From assembly GCF_029320955.1 (NCBI RefSeq), contig NZ_CP119757.1, positions 1,488,001 to 1,552,000 of the forward strand: a DNA stretch of 64,000 bases. Direction: 5' to 3'. Under the pieces are notes generated by a model. The model did no database searches. It saw nothing but the letters and a program-made list of their open reading frames with translations, and was not told the origin of the DNA. The stretch is from Flavobacterium sp. YJ01. GTDB lineage: Bacteria > Bacteroidota > Bacteroidia > Flavobacteriales > Flavobacteriaceae. This document shows, piece by piece, positions 53,982 through 63,581 of the stretch. Both the position numbers and the translations under genes were made by a program. How positions within the stretch are numbered: position 1 is the stretch's first letter; each line of letters opens with the position of its first letter.

Positions 53982-55333
53982 CTATTGTTCAGTTTATATC
54001 TAGTCCCCTAAACATTGACCTACACTTTGAAAAAGTAAATTGCGGGACCAAAAAAAGATTATAATTATTTAAACAAAGAATAATGAAACTAAAATTAATT
54101 GTACTGCTTACTTTATGTATGTCTCCGTTTTTATACAGTCAAGATTGGAATGGCATTCCCGTTCCTGCAAATGCTGGAACAGGAAAAATTTGGAAAATTC
54201 AGCCACAGTCTGATGATTTTAATTACACCTATGAAGCGTCCACTAATCAAGCAACGATTGGCGGAAAGTGGACTAACTTTTATCACAACACTTGGGATGG
54301 TCCAGGGCCTACAAAATGGAGGTATGAGAATACTACCGTTAGCGGAGGAAATCTGCATGTTTTTGCAACTAGACAGGCAAATGAAACTAAGACTTTTACT
54401 GTAGATTGTGATGGAGATAATATTGCCGAAAGCTGGACTATGGCGGCTACAAGAGCGGGCTGCATTACATCGAAAACAAGGGTAAAGTACCCTGTATATG
54501 TAGAAGCGCGTTTTAAAATCGCAAATGCAGTTATGGCTTCTGATATTTGGATGCTTAGTCCAGATGACACCCAAGAAATCGATATCCTGGAAGCATACGG
54601 CGGAAAAGCAACTAGAAATGATTGGCTAGCACAACGTTTGCATTTAAGTCACCATGTATTTATTAGAAGTCCGTTTTTGGATTATCAGCCTACCGATGCC
54701 AGCACATGGTACACGGGAGCTACAAAAACCTATTGGACAGACAAATGGATTCGTCTTGGTGTGTACTGGGCTAGTCCAACTCGGTTAGAATACTACTTGG
54801 ATGGTCAATTAGTCAAGGTAATGGACAATCTAGATACTGTGAACGGCAAAGACGGAATAGACCCATTAAACTATACCTCAACAGCTACTCCAAGAACTGC
54901 CGCTACACGCACGGGACTGGTAAAAGAAATGGATATCATTATTAATATGGAAGATCAAAACTGGAATGCCTGTAAAGGACGTACTCCTACTGATGAAGAA
55001 ATTACAAATTTTGACAATCATAATTTCAATATCGATTGGATTCGAATTTACAAACCTGTGACCGATCCAAATTTAGGGAAACAAGATGCCAAGATTGAAG
55101 AAAAAAAATTGATGCTATTTCCAAATCCTTTTAAAGATTCTATTCAAGTAAAATCAGAAAAAAACATAAGCACTGTTCAAATTTACAGTTTGAGCGGAAC
55201 TAAATTGTTGGTTGAAAAAATCAATAATACCAATGCTACTATTGCTACCAAAAACTTAAGCGCTGGAATGTATTTTGCACAAATCAATTGGGAAGATGGC
55301 ACTACTGTTACTCAAAAAATTATTAAAGAATAA
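53982..55333 (+). repeat. 1.35-kb direct repeat, copy 2
   Basis: Second copy of 43724-45075, same orientation, no gaps. Together they bracket the whole LacI-symporter-GH117 block. Confidence 0.95.
54083..55333 (+). CDS. Secreted GH16 beta-agarase with type IX secretion tail, copy 2
   Basis: 416 residues, differing from copy 1 at eleven positions by my count: Ser19 for Cys, Glu51 for Lys, Ile114 for Val, and eight in the C-terminal sorting domain. Catalytic Glu165, Asp167 and Glu170 are kept. The stop is followed one base later by the start of the FG-GAP/ASPIC gene, so this copy heads an operon that goes on to the third GH16, kinase and aldolase. Same expected activity as copy 1. Confidence 0.93.
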   Translation: MKLKLIVLLTLCMSPFLYSQDWNGIPVPANAGTGKIWKIQPQSDDFNYTYEASTNQATIGGKWTNFYHNTWDGPGPTKWRYENTTVSGGNLHVFATRQANETKTFTVDCDGDNIAESWTMAATRAGCITSKTRVKYPVYVEARFKIANAVMASDIWMLSPDDTQEIDILEAYGGKATRNDWLAQRLHLSHHVFIRSPFLDYQPTDASTWYTGATKTYWTDKWIRLGVYWASPTRLEYYLDGQLVKVMDNLDTVNGKDGIDPLNYTSTATPRTAATRTGLVKEMDIIINMEDQNWNACKGRTPTDEEITNFDNHNFNIDWIRIYKPVTDPNLGKQDAKIEEKKLMLFPNPFKDSIQVKSEKNISTVQIYSLSGTKLLVEKINNTNATIATKNLSAGMYFAQINWEDGTTVTQKIIKE

Positions 55334-55334
55334 A

Positions 55335-57536
55335 ATGAAATTCATCAATCTAACCCACCAAACACTCCTGACCCTAACTCTTTCACTTTTATTAAATAGC
55401 TGCTCGAGTACCACTAATCAAACATTAAAAACTCCTATAGCTGTTCATAACGAACCGGTAGAAATCCAATATACAGTAGAAGGAAAAACGGAACGGATAG
55501 TCCACCTGAAAGTAGATTCCAAAAATAACTATTCTAACTTATCCTTAGTTTGTGATAGCCAAATTTTGGTAGACAATATTGATATTCCGAACGCTGGTAT
55601 TGTTACTGTAAACGCATTAGTCGATTTTAAAACAGAGGGAGAAAAGAAAATTAAAATACTCAAACAAGGTGGTGAGATCACCCTTTTGGATATAAAATTT
55701 AACGCTACAGACATTCCAGCTATCCCGCAATTTAAAGACATTTCGGATGAATCTGGATTAAAGACAGAATATACTTGGAAATACGGCGGTCCATCGGTGG
55801 GTGATTTGAATAATGATGGTTTGTATGATTTTGTTTTAAACAACCACGACAAAGTGCCTGCCAAACTTTTTTGGAATCTCGGAAACAACAAAGTTCAAGA
55901 ACATTCCGAAATACTCAAGCAATGGGACATACACGGTTCTGCAGTCGGCGACTATGACAATGATGGCGATGTGGATATTATTATTGCACAAGGCGGTGGT
56001 AATGGAACTGACCCACAACCGCCTCATTTACTACGCAATGACAATGGAAAATTTACAGAAGTTTCGATCGAAGCCGGAATTACACACGGCTCACGCGGTA
56101 GAGCAGTTCGATGGATCGATATGGATTTGGATGGCGATTTGGATTTATTACTTATCAATGCCGAAGGAATTAATAGTAGTTCCGGAAGTCAACAAATTAT
56201 ATACACAAACATAGGAAATGGTCATTTCAAGATTGCACATAGTAAAGCAATTGAAGGTGCCAATGCCGAACGCGTTTTAGTGACGGATATTAATGGAGAT
56301 CAAAAAGACGACTTAATTCTGTTTTCGCCTATATCGGTTTGGGTTGGCAATGGCGATTTAACCTTTACTGATGTTACCAAGCAATGGGTACCCGAAAATC
56401 TTCAAAAAACAGATTTGATTACCGGGGCATGCGAAATAGATATTGACAATGATGGAGACATGGATATTTATTTAAGTAGAGGAAAACCTAGCTACGAAAT
56501 AGCCAATAAATCTTTGGATTACAACCCTATTACCAAACGTATGGATATGCGAGACGAAGGCAACAAAGGCATTACCAGCATCGACTTTGAGGCTCCGGGT
56601 CACATTACCTTATCGGGTATATTTTTATGGTATCGTATGTATAATGATGGATTTCCTTTGCACTTAGGCGCTTCCAAAAAAGAGATCCTGGACGTTCAGG
56701 AAAAGGACACCATAAAAGTAACCCCAGAAATGGCCAAAGGATGGCCGAATGAAAGAAAAGAAAATGGTTGGTATCTTGGTTATTTAGGCAACAACAAATG
56801 GCGATTGGAATCTGTTAGAAACGGCAATATCTATTGGGAAATTAGAATATCTATTGATGGAGTTCAATCTGTACATCCAGAATGGACACCGCAAAACAGA
56901 AATGTTCAGGATGTATTATTTAGAAACGACAATAATCATTTTACCGATGTTACCACCAAGTGGAATGTACCTTTGGGAGGAAATAATCAAGGGGTGGTTG
57001 CAGCCGATTTTAATAATGACAGTCATATTGATTTGTTCGTATATAGGTTTGGCTTTTTGAAATCGAGCGTGAGTGATTGGCTTTTGCTAAATAACGGAAA
57101 GGGGCAATTTGAAACTACAACGCTTCATAATGCTCATGACCCTAATGATCCTGGACATGGGGATATGGGGCAAGCTTTTGATTTTAACCTTGACGGAAAT
57201 ATCGATTTACTAAACGGAAGCGATAATTATGGAAAATGGTATCTGTATGACAATAGTTTGATCCAGAATAAAAACTATGTGCTAGTTCGCGTAAATTATT
57301 CCGATTTGCATCATATTGATCCGATGTCTGCTACTGTAACGGTCACTACACCCTCTAAAAGCTATACCAAAAGAGTAGGATCATCAGGAGAAGTATTTTC
57401 GCAAAGTTTATTGAATACCGTACATTTTGGTCTAGGTGATGACGAAACAATTAAAAGCATCACCGTTCGATGGAGAAATGGCGAGACTTATACTGCAAAA
57501 AATTTAAAGGTAAACCAAGTTTATACTACTCCGTGA
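55335..57536 (+). CDS. FG-GAP/VCBS repeat lipoprotein with C-terminal ASPIC/UnbV domain
   Basis: 733 residues from the ATG at 55335. Lipoprotein signal LTLSLLLNSCSS (lipid at the Cys). Calcium-loop repeats of the type D-N-D-G-D: DLNNDGLYDF, DYDNDGDVDI, DMDLDGDLDL, DINGDQKDDL, DIDNDGDMDI, DFNNDSHIDL and DFNLDGNIDL, enough for a seven-bladed propeller. C-terminal ASPIC/UnbV-like end (GSSGEVFSQSLLNTVHFGLG, ITVRWRNGETYT). Between two GH16 genes it is probably surface-exposed and may bind or present polysaccharide; no catalytic motif found. Confidence 0.85.
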   Translation: MKFINLTHQTLLTLTLSLLLNSCSSTTNQTLKTPIAVHNEPVEIQYTVEGKTERIVHLKVDSKNNYSNLSLVCDSQILVDNIDIPNAGIVTVNALVDFKTEGEKKIKILKQGGEITLLDIKFNATDIPAIPQFKDISDESGLKTEYTWKYGGPSVGDLNNDGLYDFVLNNHDKVPAKLFWNLGNNKVQEHSEILKQWDIHGSAVGDYDNDGDVDIIIAQGGGNGTDPQPPHLLRNDNGKFTEVSIEAGITHGSRGRAVRWIDMDLDGDLDLLLINAEGINSSSGSQQIIYTNIGNGHFKIAHSKAIEGANAERVLVTDINGDQKDDLILFSPISVWVGNGDLTFTDVTKQWVPENLQKTDLITGACEIDIDNDGDMDIYLSRGKPSYEIANKSLDYNPITKRMDMRDEGNKGITSIDFEAPGHITLSGIFLWYRMYNDGFPLHLGASKKEILDVQEKDTIKVTPEMAKGWPNERKENGWYLGYLGNNKWRLESVRNGNIYWEIRISIDGVQSVHPEWTPQNRNVQDVLFRNDNNHFTDVTTKWNVPLGGNNQGVVAADFNNDSHIDLFVYRFGFLKSSVSDWLLLNNGKGQFETTTLHNAHDPNDPGHGDMGQAFDFNLDGNIDLLNGSDNYGKWYLYDNSLIQNKNYVLVRVNYSDLHHIDPMSATVTVTTPSKSYTKRVGSSGEVFSQSLLNTVHFGLGDDETIKSITVRWRNGETYTAKNLKVNQVYTTP

Positions 57537-57583
57537 ATCATTTAACAACTAGATTAAAAAACACAATTATCCTAAAAATATAA

Positions 57584-58843
57584 ATGATGTCTATAAAAAG
57601 AATAATGATACTATTGGCGTTTGCTAATTTACATTGGGTTCAATCTCAAACGATAACATCTGGTCCTCCAGAACCGCCCTTGGGGAAAAGATGGGTTCTA
57701 AATCCCGAGCTTTCAGATGAGTTTAACGGAACGCAAATTGATACAACCAAATGGTTTGATTACCATCCGCAATGGAAAGGCAGAGTTCCTGGCTTGTTTC
57801 TGGCTTCTCAGGTTTCCGTAAAAGATGGTTTTTTACAAATTAAAGGGGAAAAAATGAAAAAAGACACCCTTATCAAAAACGCCAACGGGGAAGAAAAATT
57901 TACTATCGCAGGCGGAGCGGTTGTCTCCAAAAAAACAGTGTTATTTGGGTACTATGAATCCCGAATTAAGGCTGCGGCTACCACTATGTCGGCTACTTTT
58001 TGGTTTTCTACCAATGGAAAAACGAAAAGTCTAAAAGAGTGTGACAAATACAGTTTAGAATGGGATATTCATGAATCTATTGGCAGAAATGGACCTTTTG
58101 AAGGCAGTTATTTTGCCAATGGAATGCATTCTAACTCTCATTATTGGTACACAGACTGCAATGGAGAGGTTCATGATTACCGCGCTCCTCAAGTTGTTTT
58201 TCAAAATGCGGAATTATCTTCTGAAAATTTTAATGTGTATGGTGGATGGTGGCGCGATGAACAAACAGCAAGTTATTACTACAATAATGGTGAACCAAAA
58301 CATCAAAAATTTTATTCCGAAATAAACAAAAAACCGTTTGACAGACCAATGCACATGCGTCTGGTATCAGAAACCTACCCTTTTCCTTGGATTGAGTTGC
58401 CAAATGATGCTGAATTAGCAGATCCAACAAAAAATACCGTTTATTATGATTGGGTACGCGCTTATAAATTGGTAGAGGCTAATATGCCAATTCCGTCTTC
58501 TAACAACGAACCGGTTATCCCTCTTTTTAATGAACAAATTCTTTTTCACGTGGCTATTATAAACTTAGTTTCTAAAACAATTTTAAAAATCCCAATACAA
58601 TATAAGGCCATTGAAGATCGTGAAATACTACTAAAACTATCCGATCCTGAAGGAAAACTAATTAAAGAAACTAAATTCATTGCCTACACTGGTTATGCTA
58701 ATTTAGAATACGATATGAGAATAGATAAAAAACTTGAACCAAAATCTGGATATTCATTATTGGCTATAATTCGACCATTGAACACTAAAGATCCTGTTGA
58801 TATTGATTCTAGTACATTGATTATTAATTTAAAAAGCAAATAA
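57584..58843 (+). CDS. Secreted GH16 family glycosidase (agarase/porphyranase group)
   Basis: 419 residues, signal peptide to about residue 21. GH16 start PPLGKRWVLNPELSDEFNGT, catalytic Glu159, Asp161 and Glu164 in LEWDIHESIG, and the end of the fold at VYYDWVRAYKLV. Sequence is clearly distinct from the two agarases above and closer to the group of algal GH16 enzymes with PELSDEFNGT starts. A C-terminal ~110-residue extra domain (320-419) lacks type IX sorting motifs, so this enzyme may stay periplasmic. Target, agarose or porphyran, cannot be fixed from sequence. Confidence 0.88.
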   Translation: MMSIKRIMILLAFANLHWVQSQTITSGPPEPPLGKRWVLNPELSDEFNGTQIDTTKWFDYHPQWKGRVPGLFLASQVSVKDGFLQIKGEKMKKDTLIKNANGEEKFTIAGGAVVSKKTVLFGYYESRIKAAATTMSATFWFSTNGKTKSLKECDKYSLEWDIHESIGRNGPFEGSYFANGMHSNSHYWYTDCNGEVHDYRAPQVVFQNAELSSENFNVYGGWWRDEQTASYYYNNGEPKHQKFYSEINKKPFDRPMHMRLVSETYPFPWIELPNDAELADPTKNTVYYDWVRAYKLVEANMPIPSSNNEPVIPLFNEQILFHVAIINLVSKTILKIPIQYKAIEDREILLKLSDPEGKLIKETKFIAYTGYANLEYDMRIDKKLEPKSGYSLLAIIRPLNTKDPVDIDSSTLIINLKSK

Positions 58844-58860
58844 TTAAACTATAAATTAAA

Positions 58861-59883
58861 ATGACAAAAATAGTCACTTTCGGTGAAATTTTACTGCGTC
58901 TTTCAACGGAAAGACATTTAAGGTTCTCACAAGCAGAATCGTATAAAGCTACTTATGGCGGTGGAGAATTTAATGTTTCTGTATCTCTGGCAAATTATGG
59001 TCTGAATACAGAATATATTACACGATTACCAAATAATGAATTAGGTAATTGTGCACTAAAAGAGATGAGAAAACTTAATGTCGGCTGTCAGAATGTGCTC
59101 TTGGATGGTGATCGAATTGGGATTTATTTTCTAGAAACAGGAACTAGTACAAGAGCCAGTAATATTGTTTACGATCGCGAAAATAGTGGAATGTCAACTT
59201 TAAAAAAAGGAATGATTGACTGGAAAGAAATTCTAAAAGATGCCACTTGGTTTCACTGGAGTGGCATTACTCCTTCCCTATCTGAAAGTGCCGCTGAGGC
59301 TTGTGTTGAGGCTTTGGAAATTGCAAAAGATATGGGCTTAACAATTTCTTGTGATTTAAACTACAGATCAAAACTTTGGAAATATGGTAAACATCCAAAA
59401 GAAGTTATGCCTAAAATTCTGCAATATTGCAACGTAATTTTAGGAGATCTAGACACTGCAAATTTCATGCTGGGCCTACCACAAATGAATCCGGATTATC
59501 AAAATCAGGAATCACTGCCCGTGCTGTATGATACCATTTTTAAACTAATTCCGTCGTTAAAATTTATGGCAACCACATTGCGCTATTCTGTAAGTGCTTC
59601 TCATCAACGTATAGGAGGAATTTTATACGATGGAAATACAATTTATGATGCAGACGTTCAAGATGTAACTCCGGTTGTAGATCGTGTTGGAAGTGGTGAT
59701 GCTTTTATGGGAGGCTTAATTTATGGATTAAATGAAGAACCACTAAACAAACAAAGAGCCCTTAATTTTGCTGTAGCAGCCTGCTGTCTGAAACATACTA
59801 TTGCAGGCGACTATAACTTAGTAACACTTGAAGAAGTTGAAAAATTAATTGGAGGTGATTTTACAGGAAAAGTATCAAGATAA
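58861..59883 (+). CDS. PfkB family sugar kinase, probable 2-keto-3-deoxygluconate kinase
   Basis: 340 residues. MTKIVTFGEILLRLSTERHL at the N-terminus, GGGEFNVSVSLANYG (substrate lid region), and the anion-hole motif DRVGSGDAFMGGLIYGL with the catalytic Asp. Next gene is a KDPG-type aldolase, so it should phosphorylate 2-keto-3-deoxy-gluconate or -galactonate. That is the last-but-one step of 3,6-anhydro-L-galactose breakdown. 17 bp behind the GH16 gene, same operon. Confidence 0.88.
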   Translation: MTKIVTFGEILLRLSTERHLRFSQAESYKATYGGGEFNVSVSLANYGLNTEYITRLPNNELGNCALKEMRKLNVGCQNVLLDGDRIGIYFLETGTSTRASNIVYDRENSGMSTLKKGMIDWKEILKDATWFHWSGITPSLSESAAEACVEALEIAKDMGLTISCDLNYRSKLWKYGKHPKEVMPKILQYCNVILGDLDTANFMLGLPQMNPDYQNQESLPVLYDTIFKLIPSLKFMATTLRYSVSASHQRIGGILYDGNTIYDADVQDVTPVVDRVGSGDAFMGGLIYGLNEEPLNKQRALNFAVAACCLKHTIAGDYNLVTLEEVEKLIGGDFTGKVSR

Positions 59884-59890
59884 TATAAAT

Positions 59891-60556
59891 ATGGCACAAT
59901 ATACCCGAATTGAAGTAGCTCAAGCGATGAAAAATACTGGAATGATTCCACTATTTTTCAGTAATGATATCGAATTAAGTAAGAATATTTTAAAAGCGTG
60001 TTATGATGGTGGTGCACGTTTGCTGGAATTTACAGCTCGTGGCGATTTTGCGCACGAAATTTTTGGCGAACTTACCAAGTATGCAATTAAAGAATTACCT
60101 GGAATGATAATGGGGGTTGGCTCCGTAACCGATGCTGCAGCTGCCTCGTTATACATGCAACTTGGCGCAAATTTTATTGTAACTCCAGTATTACGTGAGG
60201 ATATTGTAATAGTTTGTAACCGACGCAAAGTTTTATGGTCTCCTGGGTGCGGAACACTTACAGAAATAACAAAAGCAGAAGAATTAGGTTGCGAAATCGT
60301 TAAACTTTTTCCGGGCGATATTTATGGACCTGAATTTATAAAAGGAATTAAAGGTCCACAACCTTGGACATCTATTATGCCAACTGGAGGAGTACATCCA
60401 ACAGCTGAAAATCTGACTTCATGGTTTAACGCTGGAGTAACTTGTGTAGGAATGGGATCCCAATTAATAACTAAAGAGATTGTGGCAAATAAAGATTTTA
60501 AGGAATTAACTGAAAAAGTTAAAGAAGTTATTGAAATTATTTCGAAGTTAAAATAA
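59891..60556 (+). CDS. KDPG/KDPGal aldolase
   Basis: 221 residues from the ATG at 59891 (MAQYTRIEVAQAM). Catalytic Glu46 in LLEFTARG and Schiff-base Lys138 in IVKLFPG, with SPGCGTLTEI and MPTGGVHPTAENL as further family marks. Splits 2-keto-3-deoxy-6-phospho-sugar acid into pyruvate and glyceraldehyde 3-phosphate. Starts 7 bp after the kinase stop. The two together finish the anhydrogalactose route. Confidence 0.92.
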   Translation: MAQYTRIEVAQAMKNTGMIPLFFSNDIELSKNILKACYDGGARLLEFTARGDFAHEIFGELTKYAIKELPGMIMGVGSVTDAAAASLYMQLGANFIVTPVLREDIVIVCNRRKVLWSPGCGTLTEITKAEELGCEIVKLFPGDIYGPEFIKGIKGPQPWTSIMPTGGVHPTAENLTSWFNAGVTCVGMGSQLITKEIVANKDFKELTEKVKEVIEIISKLK

Positions 60557-60570
60557 TTATATCTAAATAT

Positions 60571-60613
60571 AAAAAGAGATTGTGATAAAATTATTTTATT
60601 CACAGTCTCTTTT
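60571..60613. terminator. Bidirectional terminator between aldolase and ferredoxin reductase genes
   Basis: Arms AAAGAGATTGTGA and TCACAGTCTCTTT (one mismatch) around a 13-nt AT loop; A/T runs on both sides. It separates two converging operons. Confidence 0.75.
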
Positions 60614-60665
60614 CTACTTTATAACTCGTTTTATTTTTTTGAATATTCGCTTTTTTAGTTCCAAT

Positions 60666-61913
60666 CTAGTCCGCTACAATAGTATCTAACTTTAAAATAG
60701 AGGTACTATCAAATAATTTCCATTTATCAATTTTAATTTTCTGCTTAATAGCTTTTGTACCTAATACATAAGCCTTGGCATTATTAACCGCATCTACGGA
60801 CAATAAAGTATCTTCATTAAAGTACCAAACTGAAAAACTATTGGGCTTATCTTCTTTTCTAACCACGACCTCGGTATAGCCTTGTGACAGACCAACCATT
60901 TGTAATTTGAGATCGTACTGATCCGACCAAAACCATGGAATGGTGTCGTAAACCGAAGCACCTCCACATATTGCAGCAGCCGCGATTTTGGACTGATCTA
61001 CGGCATTTTGAACCGATTCTAAACGGATAAAGCGGTTGTAATGCGGGTTAAAATGATACGTACAATCACCAATTGCATAAATATTGGCCTCACTGGTTTG
61101 CGCCTTTTCATTGACTATTATCCCATTTTCAATTTTGATTCCTGCTTGTTCTGCCAATTCTTTATTTACCAAAATACCTACACCCACAATAATCATATCC
61201 GCTGGATAACGAGAACCATCGGTACAAACCACTACGTTTGAAGCGTCATTATTTTCAATTGCGCTTACATTTTTAGCCGTAAGCACTTCTACCCCATTTT
61301 GATGATGCAACTCATGAAAAAAACTAGACATTTCTGGAGCAGTCACTCGTGCTAAAATTCGAGATTCACGTTCCAATACCACCACCTGAGCACCTAATTT
61401 TTTTAAGGAAGCAGCCGTTTCTAGTCCGATATAACCTCCACCAATCACAACAACACGTTTGGTAGCGCTCGCATTGATGCCCTTTTTGATAGAAGCAACG
61501 TGCGCAGCGGTACGCAAAGGAAATACATTTTGAGCAGTTGCTAATCCTTCAATTGGCGGTACAATTGGTCTTGCTCCCGTAGCCAAAACCAATTGATCAT
61601 AAGACTGTTGCGTTCCGTCTTCCAAAGTAATGGTTTGCTCTTTTGCATGTATTGCGACCACCTTTACCCCCAAATTCAAGGTGATGTCTTCTTTTTGGTA
61701 GCTTTCTGCTGATTTTAAAACATTCTTATCAATACCATCATCACTTGTCAAATAGGCCTTAGACAAGGGTGGGCGATGGTATGGCAACACAGGATCGGCA
61801 TCAAAAAGCAATATGTCGCCTTCCCAGCCTTCTTTTCGTAAAGCCGTAGCACAATTTACGCCGCCATGGCTCGCTCCTATAATCACACAAATTGGTTTCT
61901 TAGTTTCAGACAT
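60666..61913 (-). CDS. Ferredoxin reductase of the P450 system (FAD/NAD(P)H)
   Basis: 415 residues. FAD-binding start CVIIGASHGGVNCATALRKE, substrate-side LPYHRPPLSKAYL, NAD(P)-binding VVIGGGYIGLETAASLKKLG, and the second FAD motif IYAIGDC. Typical of putidaredoxin-reductase-type enzymes. It passes electrons from NAD(P)H to the ferredoxin encoded 14 bp upstream and so to the P450. Minus-strand operon P450, ferredoxin, reductase. Confidence 0.92.
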   Translation of the reverse strand: MSETKKPICVIIGASHGGVNCATALRKEGWEGDILLFDADPVLPYHRPPLSKAYLTSDDGIDKNVLKSAESYQKEDITLNLGVKVVAIHAKEQTITLEDGTQQSYDQLVLATGARPIVPPIEGLATAQNVFPLRTAAHVASIKKGINASATKRVVVIGGGYIGLETAASLKKLGAQVVVLERESRILARVTAPEMSSFFHELHHQNGVEVLTAKNVSAIENNDASNVVVCTDGSRYPADMIIVGVGILVNKELAEQAGIKIENGIIVNEKAQTSEANIYAIGDCTYHFNPHYNRFIRLESVQNAVDQSKIAAAAICGGASVYDTIPWFWSDQYDLKLQMVGLSQGYTEVVVRKEDKPNSFSVWYFNEDTLLSVDAVNNAKAYVLGTKAIKQKIKIDKWKLFDSTSILKLDTIVAD

Positions 61914-61927
61914 ACAACATTTTTTAA

Positions 61928-62236
61928 TTATTTAGCCACACGAAGCACTACTCCGTCCAACGCTTCGGTAATTTCTAATTGACAACACAAACGGCTGAAT
62001 TCATCCGCATCATCATCTAATTCTAGCATATCCGTTTCAATTTCGCTAGCGGTTCCCGTTTTTGAAACATGTTCTGGTAAAACATGTACGTGACAAGTAG
62101 CACACGAACATACCCCTCCGCAATCACCATCGATTCCTTTGATACCATTGTCAACTGCAAGTGCCATTACGCTACCCGATGTTCCTTCTAAAGTTATTGT
62201 TTCATCATCGCTAGTGATAAAAGTTATTTTTGCCAT
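61928..62236 (-). CDS. [2Fe-2S] ferredoxin (adrenodoxin type)
   Basis: 102 residues. Cluster ligands Cys39, Cys45 and Cys48 in CGGVCSCATC plus Cys85 in SRLCCQ, spaced as in adrenodoxin/putidaredoxin. Carries electrons between reductase and P450. 17 bp after the P450 gene. Confidence 0.94.
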   Translation of the reverse strand: MAKITFITSDDETITLEGTSGSVMALAVDNGIKGIDGDCGGVCSCATCHVHVLPEHVSKTGTASEIETDMLELDDDADEFSRLCCQLEITEALDGVVLRVAK

Positions 62237-62253
62237 TTTCTTTATTTTTTTAA

Positions 62254-63405
62254 TTAATTAAATTTTACTTGTAAGCGGTGAAAGCCAACTTTACGTTTGA
62301 AATCACCTAAATCTTCGATATTTTCTTCGGCACTCACAATTTCCATAGTGCTCACTTTTTCCGTTAATACTTCCACCGCTATTTTCATAATTGTACGAGC
62401 GTGGGTTGCTCCCAAACAGTTGTGTGTCCCGAATCCGAAGCTCAAATGCGGGTTCATTTTACGATCTAAAACCACTTCATTTGGATTTTCAAAAACAGTG
62501 GCATCTCGATTTGCAGACGCCCAACACAAAGAAGCTCTTGTATCTGCTTTTATAGCATGTTCACAAACAGCAGAATCAGTTTTGGCTACTCTTCCCATCT
62601 GAGTTAATGGCGCAAAATAGCGAATCAACTCTTCAATAGCTTTGTTTCTTATTTCGGGTTCTACACGCAAACGATCTAATGACTTTGGGTGCTCTGCAAA
62701 ATAAGCAATGGAATTTGACACCGCATTGATTACCGTATCACGGCCACCTGCAAACGTCAAAATCATCACGCCTTTCACTTCTTCTTTTGTTAATTTTTTG
62801 CCATCAACTACAGCATTCAGTAATACTGAATACAAATCTTCTCCATTCTTGGCAATGGCTTCATCAATTCGGCCATCGATATAATCATACAAAATAGCCG
62901 CTTTAGCACCATCTAAGGCTTCTCCTTCACTACGAAAAACGTGAGTTCCCCATGAAATCCATAAGTCAGCTTCTTCATAAGGCGTATTTAGTAATAAAGT
63001 CAAGGCTCTTGACTGTAGTTTTAATGAAAATTCACTGATTACATCTACCGAATCTTTGGCTAAAACCTCATCAACTAAAGCACTAATTTGCTCTTTTAAT
63101 TTGGCTTGGTATTCTTCCTCTAAAGGTCTTTTGAACCAAGGATCCAAAATAGCTCTAAAGTCTTTATGTTGCGGCGGATCTACTTCAAACGGAATCTGAC
63201 GTGTTGTTCTGATGTTCACTTCTGAAGGAATCACAATACGACCTGGTACCGCCCCTGATTGAAAGGTTTTCCAGTCGTGAGCTCCTTTGCGCACATCTTT
63301 GTGACGCAATAGCATGGTTACAGGATCATTTTGATCGTCCATTTCTCCAAAACCTTGGTTTACACGTGCTTCTTCAAATGGATCGTTAAACTCACTATTT
63401 TTCAT
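62254..63405 (-). CDS. Cytochrome P450, probable 6-O-methyl-D-galactose demethylase
   Basis: 383 residues, soluble bacterial type. Heme ligand Cys330 in FGFGTHNCLG, oxygen-activation helix FAGGRDTVINAVS, and ExxR in EELIRYF. With its own ferredoxin and reductase, in a cluster of agarases and GH117, it matches the P450 systems of marine Flavobacteriia that oxidatively remove the methyl group of 6-O-methyl-D-galactose from porphyran, releasing formaldehyde. Specificity is by context and cannot be confirmed from residues I can see. Confidence 0.88.
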   Translation of the reverse strand: MKNSEFNDPFEEARVNQGFGEMDDQNDPVTMLLRHKDVRKGAHDWKTFQSGAVPGRIVIPSEVNIRTTRQIPFEVDPPQHKDFRAILDPWFKRPLEEEYQAKLKEQISALVDEVLAKDSVDVISEFSLKLQSRALTLLLNTPYEEADLWISWGTHVFRSEGEALDGAKAAILYDYIDGRIDEAIAKNGEDLYSVLLNAVVDGKKLTKEEVKGVMILTFAGGRDTVINAVSNSIAYFAEHPKSLDRLRVEPEIRNKAIEELIRYFAPLTQMGRVAKTDSAVCEHAIKADTRASLCWASANRDATVFENPNEVVLDRKMNPHLSFGFGTHNCLGATHARTIMKIAVEVLTEKVSTMEIVSAEENIEDLGDFKRKVGFHRLQVKFN

Positions 63406-63581
63406 CTTTTATATTTTTATTAGTATCTTTTTTTTCAACCTGGTACGTTTTAAATGCTGATGACAACACACCTACAACGTCTCGAAAAAGACCTTGCAGG
63501 AACATTAACTAACATTATTTATTAGTACTAAACTTTTCATACTGATCATTAAACTCAGCTTCTTAAGTCTATTTTCAGTTT

